Assembly (NCBI RefSeq): GCF_003234855.1
Contig: NZ_QKTO01000015.1
Location: 1 to 64,000 of the forward strand
Source: Curtobacterium sp. MCBD17_032
GTDB lineage: Bacteria; Actinomycetota; Actinomycetes; Actinomycetales; Microbacteriaceae
DNA: 64,000 nucleotides
Direction of reading: 5' to 3'
The position numbers and the translations under genes are program-made. The notes below the pieces were generated by a model that saw only the letters and a list, made by a program, of their open reading frames with translations, ran no database searches and had not been told where the DNA came from. Below, one piece after another: positions 36,400-45,103 of the stretch. Every line of letters starts with the position of its first letter. The stretch's first letter is position 1.

Positions 36400-36767
36400 G
36401 ACACTCCCCCCAGTCGGATGTGCATGGTGCGTGTCGCCGGGCCCGGCCGCCAGGCGGTGAGCCGCGCACGTGCGGCGGCCGCGTTGGCCTCGATGCGACG
36501 GACCTCGGTGTCGAGAGCGTCGGCCCCGGCCTCGGTGAGTTCGAAGTAGCGGCGCAGCCGACCGTCGACGACCTCCTCGCCCGCCTCGGCGACGAGTCCC
36601 TGGTCGAGGAGTCGGTCGAGGACGGCGTAGAGCGTGCCGACCTTCAGACGCACGCGCCCCTCGGACAACTCGGCGGTGTCGCCGATGAGCCCGTACCCGT
36701 GCTTGCGCCCCCCGGCGAGGGAGGTCAGCACGAGCAGGGTCGGTTCGCGCATCTCGGCGTTGCTCAT
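36396..36767 (-). CDS. PadR-family transcriptional regulator
   Basis: 123 residues: winged helix with [20 protein letters not shown] and [20 protein letters not shown], then [20 protein letters not shown], a C-terminal dimerisation helix. PadR proteins repress nearby membrane-protein or transporter genes; here the coupled downstream membrane gene is broken. A dyad in its own promoter suggests autoregulation. Confidence 0.93.
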   Translation of the reverse strand: MSNAEMREPTLLVLTSLAGGRKHGYGLIGDTAELSEGRVRLKVGTLYAVLDRLLDQGLVAEAGEEVVDGRLRRYFELTEAGADALDTEVRRIEANAAAARARLTAWRPGPATRTMHIRLGGVS

Positions 36768-36773
36768 GTGGCG

Positions 36774-36803
36774 AAGATACTCTGTCGGTCAGAGCATGCG
36801 CAA
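36774..36803 (-). promoter_or_regulatory. padR promoter with internal dyad
   Basis: TTGCGC (36798-36803), 18 bases, TATCTT (36774-36779), six bases, ATG: a good promoter giving a leaderless mRNA. Between the two elements CTCTG-N5-CAGAG (36780-36794) forms a dyad that could be the PadR operator. Confidence 0.6.
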
Positions 36804-36816
36804 GCACCGGGGGTTG

Positions 36817-36845
36817 TTGTACTGCGTCCAACTACTCGGTACGCT
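36817..36845 (+). promoter_or_regulatory. lipB promoter
   Basis: TTGTAC (36817-36822), 17 bases, TACGCT (36840-36845), six bases, ATG of lipB. The clearest complete promoter in the window and again leaderless. Back to back with the padR promoter, 13 bases apart. Confidence 0.7.
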
Positions 36846-36851
36846 CACCCC

Positions 36852-37631
36852 ATGCCGGAGATCGACGTCGTCCGCTGGCCAGGACTGCTGCCCTACGGCG
36901 AGGGACTCGCGCTGCAGCGGTCCCTGCACACCGACGTCGTCTCCGGGCGCTCCCCTGGTGTCCTCGTCCTCTGCGAGCACCCGCCCGTGTACACGGCAGG
37001 ACGCCGCACCGAGCCCGCCGACCTGCCGACCGACGGCTCCCCCGTCGTCGAGGTCGACCGCGGTGGCCGGATCACCTGGCACGGGCCGGGCCAGCTCGTC
37101 GCCTACCCGATCGTCCGGCTCGCCGAGCCGCTCGACGTCGTCGCGTGGGTCCGGTCGCTCGAGCAGGTGCTCATCGCCGCGGCGGCGACGGTCGGTGTCA
37201 CCGCCGAACGCGTGCCCGGGCGGAGCGGCGCCTGGGTCGGGACCGGGCCGACCGCGGCGAAGGTCGGCGCGGTCGGACTGCACGTGGCCCAGGGGGTCTC
37301 GAGCCACGGCATCGCCCTGAACTGCTCGAACCCGGTCGAGCCCTTCGCCGCGATCGTGCCGTGCGGCATCGCGGATGCCGGCGTGACGACGCTGAGCGTC
37401 GCCGCCGGACGACCGGTCGCGGTGGACGACGTCGTCGACGTGGTGTCCGACGGCGTCCTCGCCGCCGTGGCCGCGATGCACGAGGCCACGGCGGACCGAC
37501 TCCGGGACGACGTGACGCCGCTCGCCGGAGCCGCGCCGGGCCTCCCGCCCGCTGCCGACCGCTCCGTCGGCAGCCGGGCCGCCACTGCCACTGCCACTGC
37601 CACTGCCACGCGACAGGAGACCGCAGCATGA
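36852..37631 (+). CDS. lipB: Octanoyltransferase LipB
   Basis: Transfers octanoate from ACP to lipoyl domains. 259 residues; signatures [29 protein letters not shown] (active Lys) and [16 protein letters not shown] with IVPCGI (active Cys). The last ~35 residues run past the family end and finish in an Ala-Thr repeat encoded by a hexamer repeat. Stop overlaps the lipA ATG by four bases. Confidence 0.96.
   Translation: MPEIDVVRWPGLLPYGEGLALQRSLHTDVVSGRSPGVLVLCEHPPVYTAGRRTEPADLPTDGSPVVEVDRGGRITWHGPGQLVAYPIVRLAEPLDVVAWVRSLEQVLIAAAATVGVTAERVPGRSGAWVGTGPTAAKVGAVGLHVAQGVSSHGIALNCSNPVEPFAAIVPCGIADAGVTTLSVAAGRPVAVDDVVDVVSDGVLAAVAAMHEATADRLRDDVTPLAGAAPGLPPAADRSVGSRAATATATATATRQETAA
37581..37609 (+). 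repeat. Hexanucleotide tandem repeat in lipB
   Basis: GCCACT repeated almost five times; encodes Ala-Thr pairs in the LipB tail. Unit changes would keep the frame, so length can vary without breaking lipB or the lipA overlap. Confidence 0.85.
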
Positions 37632-38611
37632 CCCTCGCCCCGGAAGGCCGCCGGATGCTCCGCGTCGAGGCGCGCAACGCCGAGACCCCCATCGAGACGA
37701 AGCCCGCGTGGATCACGACCCGGGCCACGCAGGGGCCGGCGTACCGGGAGCTGACCGACCTCGTCCGCGACCAGCGCCTGCACACGGTCTGCCAGGAGGC
37801 CGGCTGCCCGAACGTGTTCGAGTGCTGGGAGGACCGCGAGGCCACGTTCCTCATCGGCGGTGCGCAGTGCACCCGCCGCTGCGACTTCTGCCAGATCGAC
37901 ACCGGCAGGCCGGAGCCCCTCGACCGCGACGAGCCGCGGCGCGTCGCGGACTCGGTCGCCGCCATGCAGCTGCGGTACGCGACGGTCACCGGCGTCGCGC
38001 GGGACGACCTCGAGGACGGCGGGTCCTGGCTGTACGCCGAGACGATCCGGGCGATCCACGAGCACTCCCCCGGCACCGGCGTCGAGATCCTCGTGCCGGA
38101 CTTCTCCGGCCGACCCGACCAGCTCGGTGCGGTGTTCGACGCCCGGCCCGAGGTGTTCGCCCACAACGTCGAGACCGTCCCGCGCATCTTCAAGCGCATC
38201 CGCCCGGCGTTCCGCTACGACCGCTCCCTCGACGTCATCACGCAGGGGCGCAACGCCGGTCTCGTGACGAAGTCGAACCTGATCCTCGGGATGGGCGAGG
38301 AGCGGCACGAGGTCGAGGACGCCCTCCGGCAGCTCCGTGACGCCGGGACGGACATCGTCACGCTGACGCAGTACCTCCGCCCGTCGCCGCGACACCTCCC
38401 GGTGGCCCGGTGGGTCCGACCCGAGGAGTTCGTCGCACTCCGCGAGCTCGCCGAGGGCATGGGCTTCGCCGGCGTGCTCGCCGGACCGCTCGTCCGGTCG
38501 TCGTACCGGGCCGGGCGCCTGTGGGCGCGGGCCACGGTCGCCCGCGGCGGCACGGTGCCCGAGCACCTCGCGCACCTCCTCGAGGCGTCGGCGGGCCGGC
38601 AGGCGGTCTGA
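37628..38611 (+). CDS. lipA: Lipoyl synthase LipA
   Basis: Radical-SAM enzyme inserting two sulfurs into the octanoyl group. 327 residues. Both iron-sulfur motifs are intact: auxiliary cluster [12 protein letters not shown] and radical-SAM cluster [11 protein letters not shown]. The usual C-terminal Arg-Ser-Ser-Tyr (VRSSYRAG) that binds the auxiliary cluster is present. Completes endogenous lipoate synthesis with LipB. Confidence 0.97.
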   Translation: MTLAPEGRRMLRVEARNAETPIETKPAWITTRATQGPAYRELTDLVRDQRLHTVCQEAGCPNVFECWEDREATFLIGGAQCTRRCDFCQIDTGRPEPLDRDEPRRVADSVAAMQLRYATVTGVARDDLEDGGSWLYAETIRAIHEHSPGTGVEILVPDFSGRPDQLGAVFDARPEVFAHNVETVPRIFKRIRPAFRYDRSLDVITQGRNAGLVTKSNLILGMGEERHEVEDALRQLRDAGTDIVTLTQYLRPSPRHLPVARWVRPEEFVALRELAEGMGFAGVLAGPLVRSSYRAGRLWARATVARGGTVPEHLAHLLEASAGRQAV

Positions 38612-38641
38612 GCGCCGGCGCAGGCCGTGGTCGGGACGACG

Positions 38642-38683
38642 GACGGGAGGCCCGCCCACCGGGTGGTGGACGGGCCTCCCGTC
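38642..38683. terminator. Long hairpin, copy D of the GGGAGGCC family
   Basis: 19-bp stem with one mismatch (38642-38660 with 38665-38683), loop GGGT, between lipA and the convergent small membrane-protein gene. Confidence 0.8.
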
Positions 38684-38700
38684 GTCGTGGTGCTGCGTCG

Positions 38701-38868
38701 TCAGACGCGCGAGCCACCGCCGCGGACACGGCGGAGCACCCAGCCGACCACCGCCAGGACGATGAGCACGATGCCGATGAACAGCAGCGCCTTGAGCGCC
38801 GCGCTGACGATGCCGGTGACGAGCAGGACGATCCCGACGATGATCGCGATGATGAGCAGTGCGGGCAT
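38701..38868 (-). CDS. Small membrane protein (55 residues)
   Basis: Begins MPALLIIAIIVGIVLLVTGI and has two hydrophobic stretches in a row (the second ALLFIGIVLIVLAVVGWVL), ending in a basic tail (RRVRGGGSRV). A ribosome site (AGAGGAA) precedes the ATG at a proper distance and hairpin D follows the stop. No family recognised with certainty; small hydrophobic proteins of this kind are common in actinobacteria. Confidence 0.75.
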   Translation of the reverse strand: MPALLIIAIIVGIVLLVTGIVSAALKALLFIGIVLIVLAVVGWVLRRVRGGGSRV

Positions 38869-38969
38869 GGGGTGTTCCTCTTCCGTACGGGGGCAGGTCG
38901 TCCCGGACGGTACACGCCGGCGGACGGCAGCGTGCCCGTCCCGCCCGGTGCGCGCGGGTCGGGCGACGG

Positions 38970-39839
38970 TCAGCCGACCAGGTTCTGCACGAAGACGTGC
39001 GGCGTGAAGCCGGTCAGGTCGTTGATGCCCTCGCCCTGCCCGATGAGCTTGATCGGGATGCCGGTCTTCTCCTGCACGCTGAGCACGAAGCCGGCCTTGG
39101 CCGATCCGTCGAGCTTCGTGATGACGAGCCCGGTGACCCCGGCGCCCTCGATGAACGCCTGCGCCTGCGCGAGCCCGTTCTGGCCCGTGGTGGCGTCGAG
39201 CACGAGCAGGACCTCGGCGATCTCGGTCTGCTTCTCAACGACACGCTTGATCTTGCCGAGCTCGTCCATCAGCCCGGCCTTCGTGTGGAGTCGCCCGGCG
39301 GTGTCGATGACGACGATCTCAGTGCCCTCGCGGATGGCACGCTCGACGGTCTGGTACGCCACCGATGCCGGGTCCTGCCCGGGTTGGGCGGGACGGACCA
39401 CGTCGACGCCGGCCCGCTGTGCCCAGGTGGCGACCTGCTCGACGGCCGCCGCGCGGAAGGTGTCCGCCGCGCCGACCAGGACGGTGCGGTCGTACGTGCG
39501 GAGGAACTTCGCGAACTTCCCGATGGTCGTGGTCTTGCCGACGCCGTTCACACCGACGACGAGGACGACGGCGGGACGGTTGCTGAGCTTGAGCGTCGTG
39601 TCGAGCTTCGACAGCCGCTCCTCGAGCACTTCGCGCAGCATCCGGTTGAGGTCGGCGGGGTCCGTCGTGTCGTACCGCGCGACGCGGGCGCGCAGGTCCT
39701 CGATCACCTCCTCGGAGATGTCGGGTCCGAAGTCCGCGCCGATCAGCGCCGTCTCCAGGTCCTCCCAGGTCGTCTCGTCGATGGTCTTCCGCTGGAAGAG
39801 ACCACGGAGCCGGGAGGACAGGGACCAACTACTCGCCAT
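38970..39839 (-). CDS. ftsY: Signal recognition particle receptor FtsY
   Basis: GTPase that docks SRP at the membrane. 289 residues, NG domain only: GVNGVGKTTTIGKFAKFL, DTAGRLHTKAGLMDELGK, TKLDGSAKAGFVLS. The acidic A domain of E. coli FtsY is absent, as usual in actinobacteria. TAAGCT (39846-39851) lies six bases before the ATG, so the mRNA is probably leaderless. Confidence 0.97.
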   Translation of the reverse strand: MASSWSLSSRLRGLFQRKTIDETTWEDLETALIGADFGPDISEEVIEDLRARVARYDTTDPADLNRMLREVLEERLSKLDTTLKLSNRPAVVLVVGVNGVGKTTTIGKFAKFLRTYDRTVLVGAADTFRAAAVEQVATWAQRAGVDVVRPAQPGQDPASVAYQTVERAIREGTEIVVIDTAGRLHTKAGLMDELGKIKRVVEKQTEIAEVLLVLDATTGQNGLAQAQAFIEGAGVTGLVITKLDGSAKAGFVLSVQEKTGIPIKLIGQGEGINDLTGFTPHVFVQNLVG

Positions 39840-39845
39840 GTTCCC

Positions 39846-39851
39846 AGCTTA
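39846..39851 (-). promoter_or_regulatory. -10 element of ftsY
   Basis: TAAGCT on the minus strand, six bases (GGGAAC) before the ATG. Divergent from the TerC-family promoter (TAGTGT at 39880-39885). Confidence 0.5.
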
Positions 39852-39889
39852 CGGGTGCCCGCTCGGTCCCGACCTTCGGTAGTGTCGGA

Positions 39890-40025
39890 GTCGCGAAGGG
39901 GAGTATTCCCTCTCGGCGACCCCGTCAGTACGGCCCGGAACGACCCGGACCCGGGGCGTCGGTCGCGGCCCCACCAGATCATGCGATCGGGACCGCGGCG
40001 GAAGAGACCTTCAGGCTCCGGCGTA
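39890..40025 (+). ncRNA. Probable yybP-ykoY manganese riboswitch
   Basis: Three hallmark pieces of this class occur in order in the 180-base leader: GGGGAGTA (39898-39905), CGTCAGTACGG (39923-39933; class pattern CGUCAnnACG) and GAGACCTT (40004-40011). Between the last two lies a GC-rich region able to form the variable helix. The downstream gene is a TerC-family membrane protein, the commonest target of this riboswitch. A GGAGGG ribosome site follows, so translational control is likely. Confidence 0.85.
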
Positions 40026-40069
40026 CCCATTTTCCTTGTGTGGCACGCCCCTGACCTGGAGGGTTCTCC

Positions 40070-41092
40070 ATGGACGTCCCCCTGTACGTGTGGCTCTTCA
40101 CGATCGCAGGCATCCTCGGCCTGCTCGTGTTCGACTTCTTCTCGCACGTGCGCACGCCGCACGTGCCGCACATCCGCGAATCGGCCTTCTGGTCGGTCGT
40201 CTACATCGCGCTCGCGATCCTGTTCGGCGTCGGCGTGTGGGTGTTCGGCGGCGGACAGGCCGGCGGTGAGTACTTCGCCGGGTGGTTGACCGAGAAGGCG
40301 CTGTCGGTCGACAACCTCTTCGTCTTCCTCATCATCATGACGACCTTCGCGGTGCCGAAGGAGTTCCAGCAGAAGGTCCTGCTCGTCGGCGTCGCGATCG
40401 CCCTCGTCGCCCGCGGTGTCTTCATCGCTCTCGGCGTCACGATCATCGAGAACTTCTCGTGGGTGTTCTACCTGTTCGGTCTCCTGCTGTTCTGGCTCGC
40501 GTGGTCGCAGGCCAAGGGCGGCGACGAGCACGGCGCCGAAGAGGGCGACTCGAAGCTCATCCGTCTGCTCCGCCGCATCATCCCGACCTCCGAGCACTAC
40601 GACGGTGACCGCCTGACCACGAAGGTCGACGGCAAGCGCCTCTTCACCCCGATGCTGCTCGTCATGGTCTCGATCGGCCTGACGGACGTGCTCTTCGCGC
40701 TCGACTCCATCCCCGCGATCTTCGGTCTGACCCAGGACGCCTTCATCGTGTTCACCGCGAACGCGTTCTCGCTCCTCGGTCTCCGCCAGCTCTACTTCCT
40801 CATCGCCGGTCTGCTCGAGCGCCTCATCTACCTCGGTCAGGGCCTGGCCGTCATCCTCGCCTTCATCGGCGTCAAGCTCGTCTTCCACGCGCTGCACGTC
40901 AACGAGGTGCCGTTCATCAACGGCGGTGAGCACGTCGAGTGGGCGCCCGAGATCCCGATCTGGTTCTCGCTCGGCTTCATCCTCGCGACGATCACCGTCG
41001 CGACCGTCGCGAGCCTCGTCGTGTCGAAGAAGCGCCAGGAGCGCGGCCTCACCCCGACCGGCGAGGAGCCGGCCGAGGTCGAGGCGAAGTAG
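40070..41092 (+). CDS. TerC-family membrane protein (Alx/MeeF type)
   Basis: 340 residues, about nine TM helices. TerC signatures: AGGEYFAGWLTEKALSVDNL and SIGLTDVLFALDSIPAIFGL, both with the conserved Asp residues inside helices. Family members export manganese and help metallate exported enzymes. The C-terminus (GEEPAEVEAK) is hydrophilic. Expression is probably switched by the Mn riboswitch. Ends at hairpin E opposite smc. Confidence 0.94.
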   Translation: MDVPLYVWLFTIAGILGLLVFDFFSHVRTPHVPHIRESAFWSVVYIALAILFGVGVWVFGGGQAGGEYFAGWLTEKALSVDNLFVFLIIMTTFAVPKEFQQKVLLVGVAIALVARGVFIALGVTIIENFSWVFYLFGLLLFWLAWSQAKGGDEHGAEEGDSKLIRLLRRIIPTSEHYDGDRLTTKVDGKRLFTPMLLVMVSIGLTDVLFALDSIPAIFGLTQDAFIVFTANAFSLLGLRQLYFLIAGLLERLIYLGQGLAVILAFIGVKLVFHALHVNEVPFINGGEHVEWAPEIPIWFSLGFILATITVATVASLVVSKKRQERGLTPTGEEPAEVEAK

Positions 41093-41108
41093 CCGCGACC
41101 ACCCACGC

Positions 41109-41148
41109 GACGGGAGGCCCGGTACCAGCTGGTACCGGGCCTCCCGTC
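41109..41148. terminator. Long hairpin, copy E of the GGGAGGCC family
   Basis: Perfect 18-bp stem (41109-41126 with 41131-41148), loop AGCT. Forty-one bases are identical to copy A. Placed between convergent terC-family and smc genes. Confidence 0.82.
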
Positions 41149-41174
41149 CGTCCGTGCCGACCTGGCGGACGCCA

Positions 41175-41244
41175 CCGAGCCTCGGTCCGGCGGACAGACT
41201 GCGCTGTCGGGACGCCGCGTGACGTCCGCCGAGCCGAGGCTCGG
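41175..41244. repeat. Second long inverted repeat before the smc stop
   Basis: Arms 41175-41195 and 41224-41244 pair over 21 bases with two mismatches around a 28-base loop; each arm also holds its own small palindrome (CCGAGCCTCGG and CCGAGGCTCGG). It follows hairpin E just as the 19-nt array follows hairpin A. May be the smc terminator. Confidence 0.6.
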
Positions 41245-41259
41245 CCCGCGGCGCGGCCG

Positions 41260-44200
41260 CTACGCGACGGCCGGCTCCGGCTTCTGCACCCGCTGGCCGA
41301 CGACCGCCGAGACGCCGTCCTGGCGCATCGAGACCCCGTACAGCGCGTCCGCGATCTCCATCGTGCGCTTCTGGTGCGTGATGACGATGAGCTGCGACGA
41401 CTCCTGCAACCGGCCGAACACGGTGAGCAGTCGACCGAGGTTCGCGTCGTCGAGGGCCGCCTCGACCTCGTCCATGATGTAGAACGGGCTCGGCCGGGCC
41501 GTGAAGATCGCCACGAGCAGCGCCACGGCCGCCAGGGACCGCTCTCCGCCGGACAGCAGCGTCAGCCGGTCGATCTTCTTGCCCGCGGGCTTGACCTGCA
41601 CGTCGATGCCGGTGGTCAGCAGGTCGTCCGGGTTCGTCAACGTGATCGAGCCGGAGCCACCCGGGAACAGGATCGGGAACACGACGTCGAACGCCTCGCG
41701 GGTGTCCTCGAACGCGGACGCGAAGATCGTCTGCATCTTCCCGTCGAGCTCCTCGATGATCGTCAGCAGGTCCGCGCGGGTCTTCTGCAGGTCGTCGAGC
41801 TGCTCGGACAGGAACGCGTGCCGCTGCTCGAGTGCCTGGAACTCCTCGAGCGCGAGCGGGTTCACCTTGCCGAGTCGGCCGAGGTCGCGCTCGGCTGCGG
41901 CCAGGCGACGCTCCTGCTCGGCGCGCACGTACGGCGTGGTGGGGACGTCGGCGGGGTCGACGTCCGGTGCCTCGTACTCCGGCAACGCGGGGCCACCCGG
42001 CAGGGTCGACTCGACATCGACGAGCGGGGGCTCCTCGGTCCCGCCCGCCTCGACGGAGGCAACGGCGGAGCTGGGGTCGACAGTGCCGACAGGACGGGCC
42101 TCCACCTGATCGGTGTCGCTCGGTCCGGCGTCGCTGTGCGCACCGCGCCCTGCCGGCGGTGCTGCCGACCCGCCGTCGTCCCCGGTCGTCGACGCGGCCA
42201 CCGCCGCCCGTGCCGCCTCGCGGTGGCGCCGTGCCAGTACCCGCGGGTCGACGAGCACGTCGACCGGCACCGGGACGTCGGGGCCGTACTCGGCGACGAG
42301 CACGGTCTCGCCGAGTCCGAGTTCGCTCTGCGCCCGGTCGAGGACCCCGGAGACGTGCAACCGCTTCTCGTAGATCTCCATCTCGAGCGAGTGCACCCCG
42401 TCCGTGATGGTCTGCAGACGGTCCCGGAGGTCGCGCTCCTCGTTCCGGATGCCCTGCAGTTCGGCGTTGCGCTTCGTCCGCTCGGACTCCTCGGTCGCGA
42501 GCTGCACACGGGCCCCGGCGAGCGAGCGGTCGACGGCGGCGAGGACCACCGGCAGGTCGGCGAGCACCCCTTCGGCCGAGGCGATCTGCGCCCGGCGGAT
42601 GACGGCCAGGCGTGCGGCTTCCTCGGCTGCAGCACGCTCCGCCTCGAGCTGTCGCTCGAGCTGGTCCGCCCGACGCCGTTCCGCACGGGCACGCTCGTGG
42701 GCTGTCTCGACCTGGAGCCGGTGTTCGATCTCGGCGGCACGGGCGGCGTCGACGGCGTCCTGCGCCGCCGGCCGGGCAGACGCGTCGACGACCGGTCGTG
42801 GCTGTTCCACGAACGTCCGGAGGTCTGCCTCGGCATCGGTGAGGGCCGCCTCGGCGGCCGTGGTGGCCCCGTCCGTCTCCGCGAGGGCGGCGCGCAGTCG
42901 CTCGACCTCGGCAGCGGTGTTCTCCGCTCGTGCTCGCGCCGAGGCGCTCGTCCGGTCGTACTCCGCGGTCGCGCGGGCGTGGGCCCGCGCCGCGCGGTCC
43001 GCCTCGTCGACCGCCCGTCGTGCGGCCTCCACCGCGGTCCGTGCCGCCTGGAGGCCCGTGGCCGCGTCCGCCGCCTCGGTCGCCACGACGTCCCGGCGCG
43101 TCGCCGCCGCGTCGCGGTCGGCGGTCAACTCGATGCGCGACGTGGACCGCTGTCCGCCGCCGGTCACCCGCGCCGCGCGGACGAGGTCGCCGGACCGCGT
43201 GACGACCGTCGCCTCCGGTGCGGACGCGAGCACCGCCTCCAGGTCGACGTCGTCCGAGTCGGCGACCAGCGTGTCGGCGAGGACCGCGGTGAGCGCGGGT
43301 GGCCCGGTGACGAGGTCGAGCACGACCCGGACGCCGGCGGGCAGCGCTGCGGGCAGCCGGGACCCGCTGCCGCCGACGTCGGCGACGACCACGTCGATGC
43401 GTCCGAGGTCGGCGGACCGGGCGTGGTCCACGGCGTCGAGCGCCGAGCGCCGGTCCTCGGCGAGCACGGCGTCCGCGAGCCCGTCGAGCGCGGTCGCGAC
43501 GGCGGCCTCGTACCCGGGGGCGACCGTGAGACGGTCGGCGAGTCGTCCGACGATCCCGCGACGACCCGCGTCGATGAGTGCCTGCGACCCGTCGCGCACG
43601 TCGATCGACAGCGCGAGCGCGGCGATCCGGGCGTCCAGGGCGTCCCGTTCCCGTTCGAGGGCGTGCGACCGGTCCCGGTGTGCGTCCCGGTCCGCCTGTG
43701 CCCGGTCGAGCCGCTCGCGGGCGGCCGTGAGCGTCGCGGCGAGGGTGTCCTCGTCGGTGTCGAGCGCCGGGTCGCGACCGAGGTCCTCGAGGGCGGCTGC
43801 GGCCTGCTCGGCACGGACGACCGCCTCGGTCAGCGCACGGTCCCGCCGCTCCCGGTCGGCGACGGCAGACGCCCGCCTCGACCGCGCCACCTCGACGGCG
43901 CCGGCGAGCCGCTGGCCGTCCAGGTCGTGCTGCGCCACGAGGGCTGCCTGCGCGGCGATCTGCTCGTCGAGGGCATCGAGCGCCGCACGCGCTGCCCGCA
44001 CCCGCTCGCCGACGACGGTCGTGCCGCCCTGCATCTCCTGCGCGCGCACGTCGAGCCGCTCCGCCTCGGCGCGGACGCCGGCGACGCGCTCGGGCGTGAT
44101 CGTCGGGCCCTGTTGCGGCGCCTCGGCCTGCTGGGCGAGGAACATCAGGCGTTGGTTCGCGAGCATCGACAGGCTGCGGAGCCGTTCCTGCACGCTCTCC

Positions 44201-45072
44201 AGCCGGTGCACGACGGTCCGGGCGCGGTCGACGTCGTCGCCGACCATGCTCTGTTCGACCTGCTGCTGCCGCTGCCGGACCTGCTCGAGCCGCTCCTGCA
44301 GGACGATCCGCTCGGACTTCCGACCGGCCTCCACCTCGATGTGGTCCCGCAGTTCGCGCCGCAACCGCACGACGTCGTCGGCGAGCAGTCGCGCCTTGGC
44401 GTCACGGGCGACGGCCGCGACCGACTGCGCCTTGCGGGCCACCTCGGCCTGGCGTCCGAGCGGCTTCAACTGGCGGCGGATCTCCCCCGCCAGGTCCGAC
44501 AACCGTGTCAGGTTCGTCTGCATCGCGTCGAGCTTGCGGAGCGTCTTCTCCTTCCGGCGGCGGTGCTTGAGGATGCCGGCAGCCTCCTCGATGAACCCGC
44601 GGCGGTCCTCGGGGGTGGCGTGCAGCACCTTGTCGAGCTGGCCCTGCCCGACGATGACGTGCATCTCCCGGCCCAGCCCGGTGTCGCTCAGCAGCTCCTG
44701 CACGTCGAGCAACCGACAGTTCTCGCCGTTGATGGCGTACTCGCTGCCGCCGTTCCGGAACAGCGTCCGCGAGATCGTCACCTCGGCGTACTCGATCGGC
44801 AGCAGACCGTCGGCGTTGTCGATCGTCAGGGTCACCTGTGCGCGACCGAGCGGACCGCGGGTGGCGGTGCCGGCGAAGATGACGTCCTCCATCTTGCCGC
44901 CGCGGAGGGTCTTCGCCCCCTGCTCCCCCATCACCCAGGCAAGTGCGTCGACGACGTTCGACTTGCCGGAGCCGTTCGGGCCGACGATGCACGTGACGCC
45001 CGGTTCGAACGCGAAGGTCGTGGGCTGCGCGAAGGACTTGAACCCCTTGAGGGTCAGGCTCTTCAGGTACAT
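41260..45072 (-). CDS. smc: Chromosome segregation protein SMC
   Basis: ABC-type ATPase that condenses and aligns chromosome arms with ScpAB. 1270 residues: Walker A GPNGSGKSNVVDALAWVMGE, long coiled coils, hinge (~500-650, with ALIDAGRRGIVGRLADRLTV), signature LLSGGERSLAAVALL and Walker B FYIMDEVEAALDDANL. Near residues 955-1045 an Ala/Pro/Asp/Gly-rich stretch of about 90 residues breaks the returning coiled coil just before PTTPYVRAEQERRLAAAERD. It follows mutM by 31 bases. Confidence 0.97.
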   Translation of the reverse strand: MYLKSLTLKGFKSFAQPTTFAFEPGVTCIVGPNGSGKSNVVDALAWVMGEQGAKTLRGGKMEDVIFAGTATRGPLGRAQVTLTIDNADGLLPIEYAEVTISRTLFRNGGSEYAINGENCRLLDVQELLSDTGLGREMHVIVGQGQLDKVLHATPEDRRGFIEEAAGILKHRRRKEKTLRKLDAMQTNLTRLSDLAGEIRRQLKPLGRQAEVARKAQSVAAVARDAKARLLADDVVRLRRELRDHIEVEAGRKSERIVLQERLEQVRQRQQQVEQSMVGDDVDRARTVVHRLESVQERLRSLSMLANQRLMFLAQQAEAPQQGPTITPERVAGVRAEAERLDVRAQEMQGGTTVVGERVRAARAALDALDEQIAAQAALVAQHDLDGQRLAGAVEVARSRRASAVADRERRDRALTEAVVRAEQAAAALEDLGRDPALDTDEDTLAATLTAARERLDRAQADRDAHRDRSHALERERDALDARIAALALSIDVRDGSQALIDAGRRGIVGRLADRLTVAPGYEAAVATALDGLADAVLAEDRRSALDAVDHARSADLGRIDVVVADVGGSGSRLPAALPAGVRVVLDLVTGPPALTAVLADTLVADSDDVDLEAVLASAPEATVVTRSGDLVRAARVTGGGQRSTSRIELTADRDAAATRRDVVATEAADAATGLQAARTAVEAARRAVDEADRAARAHARATAEYDRTSASARARAENTAAEVERLRAALAETDGATTAAEAALTDAEADLRTFVEQPRPVVDASARPAAQDAVDAARAAEIEHRLQVETAHERARAERRRADQLERQLEAERAAAEEAARLAVIRRAQIASAEGVLADLPVVLAAVDRSLAGARVQLATEESERTKRNAELQGIRNEERDLRDRLQTITDGVHSLEMEIYEKRLHVSGVLDRAQSELGLGETVLVAEYGPDVPVPVDVLVDPRVLARRHREAARAAVAASTTGDDGGSAAPPAGRGAHSDAGPSDTDQVEARPVGTVDPSSAVASVEAGGTEEPPLVDVESTLPGGPALPEYEAPDVDPADVPTTPYVRAEQERRLAAAERDLGRLGKVNPLALEEFQALEQRHAFLSEQLDDLQKTRADLLTIIEELDGKMQTIFASAFEDTREAFDVVFPILFPGGSGSITLTNPDDLLTTGIDVQVKPAGKKIDRLTLLSGGERSLAAVALLVAIFTARPSPFYIMDEVEAALDDANLGRLLTVFGRLQESSQLIVITHQKRTMEIADALYGVSMRQDGVSAVVGQRVQKPEPAVA

Positions 45073-45103
45073 GCGGTCTCCGGGGTGCTCGGCTGGCGTC
45101 AGG

